From Helopsaltes ochotensis (Eukaryota; Chordata; Aves; Passeriformes; Locustellidae): a stretch of 64,000 nucleotides of DNA. The translations under genes were made by a program, and so were the position numbers. Numbering within the stretch: the stretch's first letter is position 1; each line of letters opens with the position of its first letter. The stretch spans positions 677,375 through 741,374 of the forward strand of contig VXBM01000042.1 of NCBI GenBank assembly GCA_013400155.1. Direction: 5' to 3'. This document shows, one piece after another, positions 61,836 through 64,000 of the stretch. The notes under the pieces were generated by a model, which saw only the letters and a list, made by a program, of their open reading frames with translations, was not told where the DNA came from and ran no database searches.

Positions 61836-64000
61836 TAGGATCCCATGCAAACTCACGTAACACATGCTAAGAACTACTGACAAAATCAACTGTGAATAAG
61901 CAAAGTCCATTACATTCAGTTAACGTGTAAATAAGAACAGTACAGAAACTCAATTTATAAAATATTTTTCATTTGCACTGTAAGTTCCTGGGAATAAAGC
62001 CTTTCACATTGATTCTACAGCACATTGAGCAGTGGGATCTTGTTAAGATTAGTGTAAGACCACCAATATAAACAACTACTGAATGGATACCACATGATGG
62101 TACCTGCTCTCAAGTATTTACTGTACATCTGTTAAATTTTGATTTTGTTCATGATTAACAAACTCAGAGCAAAATTTCTCCTCTTGCTTCTTTTCTTAAA
62201 GGTGCAATGAGATCACCTAAAGCATATTAAAATATTTTTGGCAGTCACATTCCTCTGATATTTCTTTAACTGAAAAGAGAAAAAGAAGGTCAGTCTCACC
62301 ATTTTACTTCCTCTAGTTGAGCATTATTTATGGGCACACTAGAGAAAAATTTTGTGGGTTATTCCTTATTTAGCTGAAAGAAAAAAAATTCAAACAATTT
62401 CACTAACAGCTGAGTTGTTGGATCATTTGAGCAACCCTTTTACTTCCAATAAAATATATTTTTTCTATTAAAATATTTAATAAAGTGATCAAGAAGCCCA
62501 TGCATAAAAGTTCTCTTTGCAATTCATGACATGGAAGGTGATTGGTTGCTTCCAAAGAGATTTTATTCCTCTGTGCATTAGCAGGGTCTCAGGTTTCACA
62601 ATTAAAGAACACAGTTCTTTTATGAAAGCCTATATTGTGAACTGAGGAGGAGAAGGGAATTCACACAAATCCCCCATTGCAGAGCTCAGCTGCATCCTTT
62701 GGTAGGTCCTTTTTAGTCAGAAAGAATTATTAGAGCTGAGGAGACTGGGCAGGGCAAACACATGCAGTCATGGGCCCGTGTGTCAGCTCCAGCTGTGTGC
62801 CATTACCTTCATCTAAAGAGAGCTGAGCCTCCACACCCCATCCCACAGCTCCCACGTGCCTTCAGCCCAGGAGACATTAGCAGACATTCCATCAGGGCTC
62901 AGATCCTGAGGCAAGAATAAGTCCAGAGATATTTGAGGCTCAGCTCTGCCAGACGCTTGATATGACAAATTGGTGCTTGTGAATAACACGCAGGTCCTGG
63001 ACAAGAGAGATGTGGGCAAGGGAGTCACACTATTTCCAAGAGTGGTAGTCAGCCCTTGATAGGATGTAAAAGTTTAGAAGACGTTTAGGAAGGCTTAGGG
63101 AAGATTTAGAATTATGTGAGACCTGGCTCCAAACTGAAGAACTTGTGTCTAAGTAGTTTGTTTCCTCAGCAAATAGTTTTCTGAACAACAGAAATGTGAT
63201 AAGGTGAGCTGGATTTATGCAAATCCTCACTGCATTACTGTTGGGAAGGGCCAGTGTGACTAAGAAAGGCAGTGATAGAAAGAACAATAGAAGAATATCA
63301 ATAAATGAGCAAAACCTAGCAGAGCCAGGTCTGGGCTCCTGCATGACCCTGGTGGGGTCAGGTACCCTCTGAGGTAACCTCCTTCCCTTCCCCTTCTCCT
63401 CCTGCTGGATACCAAGCATGATATTTATCAGCTAGAAACACAAATGAGTCAATGGACTGGTCCCCAGGGGTTAATATAGCACAGACTCACTAAAAACCTA
63501 ATTACCATCCTGAGGAATGCAGGATTGCAATAAGTCATTCTTTTATAGCTCAGGTTTTATACTTCAGGATGAAAATCCCCCCTGTAGATATAAGTTATTG
63601 TTTTTTCATATAAATCCTTTCTAATACACCAATGAGAGTGCCTGGGAGGCTGGGCTACGTGGTAGGACGAAGCAGCCCTGGCTTACAGAGTGTGAACACG
63701 CATGCTTCACAGATTTCTGCCAGTGTCTCTGGGCATGCTAAAGCCTGTAATCAGCAAAAGTTCTTTGAAGACTGAATATTGCTTTTCAGTGATTTGAAAT
63801 GCTAATGGCATTGATCACCCTGCAAGCTGGAGTGTCACTTCATCCCCATCTCTCCCCTGGGACAGAGCAATGGAAAGAACATTTCCTGGTGTTGTGGTTC
63901 AAATGCATGGGTACCCATAGCCCAGCTGGGTCTCTTCCAGGGGAGCAGCAGTGCAGCATGATGCCAGTGAGGAGGTGGGGTGGTCTTGGGGGAGAGCAGA

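Larger units (their letters stand above)
55222..64000. other. Gene-poor region, part 5
   Basis: No recognised gene. It contains a T21 tract (58474-58494), a GC-rich patch at about 60740-60900, a MIR-like fragment (61741-61835) and an A/T-rich stretch (about 61900-62660). The longest open frame (58884-59480, +) overlaps three reverse frames of similar length and has no known domain. Confidence 0.7.

Noticed and set aside
15841..64000. Endogenous retrovirus or complete LINE
   Set aside because: No gag, pol or env-like frames, no reverse-transcriptase motif and no paired LTRs were seen; only short CR1 ends.

Overview
This window looks like bird genomic DNA carrying most of the chemokine gene CXCL12 (SDF-1) on the + strand, followed by a long gene-poor stretch. 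The bird assignment rests on three observations: the CXCL12 protein sequence, a low density of recognisable repeats, and repeats that are mainly worn CR1 and MIR-type fragments with no Alu/L1-like elements. The species cannot be fixed from the sequence.

Layout of the gene (about 1-15,840). The signal-peptide exon lies upstream of the window. Bases 1-2709 are intron 1. Exon 2 (2710-2827) and exon 3 (6171-6257) encode the whole mature chemokine core. Exon 3 can be read in two ways. If unspliced it stops at once (alpha form), and its 3' UTR runs to a poly(A) signal at 8482. If spliced, it can join either of two alternative 3' exons. One starts at 9906 and encodes a strongly basic tail that I assign to the gamma form. 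The other starts at 11772 and encodes the four-residue RFKM tail of the beta form. The beta 3' UTR is about 4 kb and ends at tandem poly(A) signals near 15,797-15,820. All exon junctions are phase-consistent and have canonical AG/GT borders.

The remaining 48 kb (about 15,840-64,000) contains no protein-coding gene that I can support. All long open frames there are unrelated to known families, overlap open frames on other frames or strands, or run through simple repeats. What can be seen is old CR1 fragments (about 17.4, 47.9 and 54.7 kb), MIR-like SINE pieces (10.0 and 61.8 kb), microsatellites, a degenerate minisatellite (47.2-47.5 kb), two long poly-T tracts, several perfect inverted repeats, and one small exon-like segment with good splice borders (34,902-34,962). 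In mammals the region downstream of CXCL12 is also a large gene desert. Distal regulatory elements for CXCL12 are therefore a reasonable expectation here, but that is inference.

The most interesting biology is at the 3' end of CXCL12. The alpha stop codon is built from the splice donor. The gamma-type tail has diverged, contains a cysteine, and has a stop beyond the conserved RKN. A plausible donor inside that exon would splice in frame, in a different phase, into the beta exon and give a new C-terminus. A miR-137 seed match overlaps the alpha poly(A) signal.
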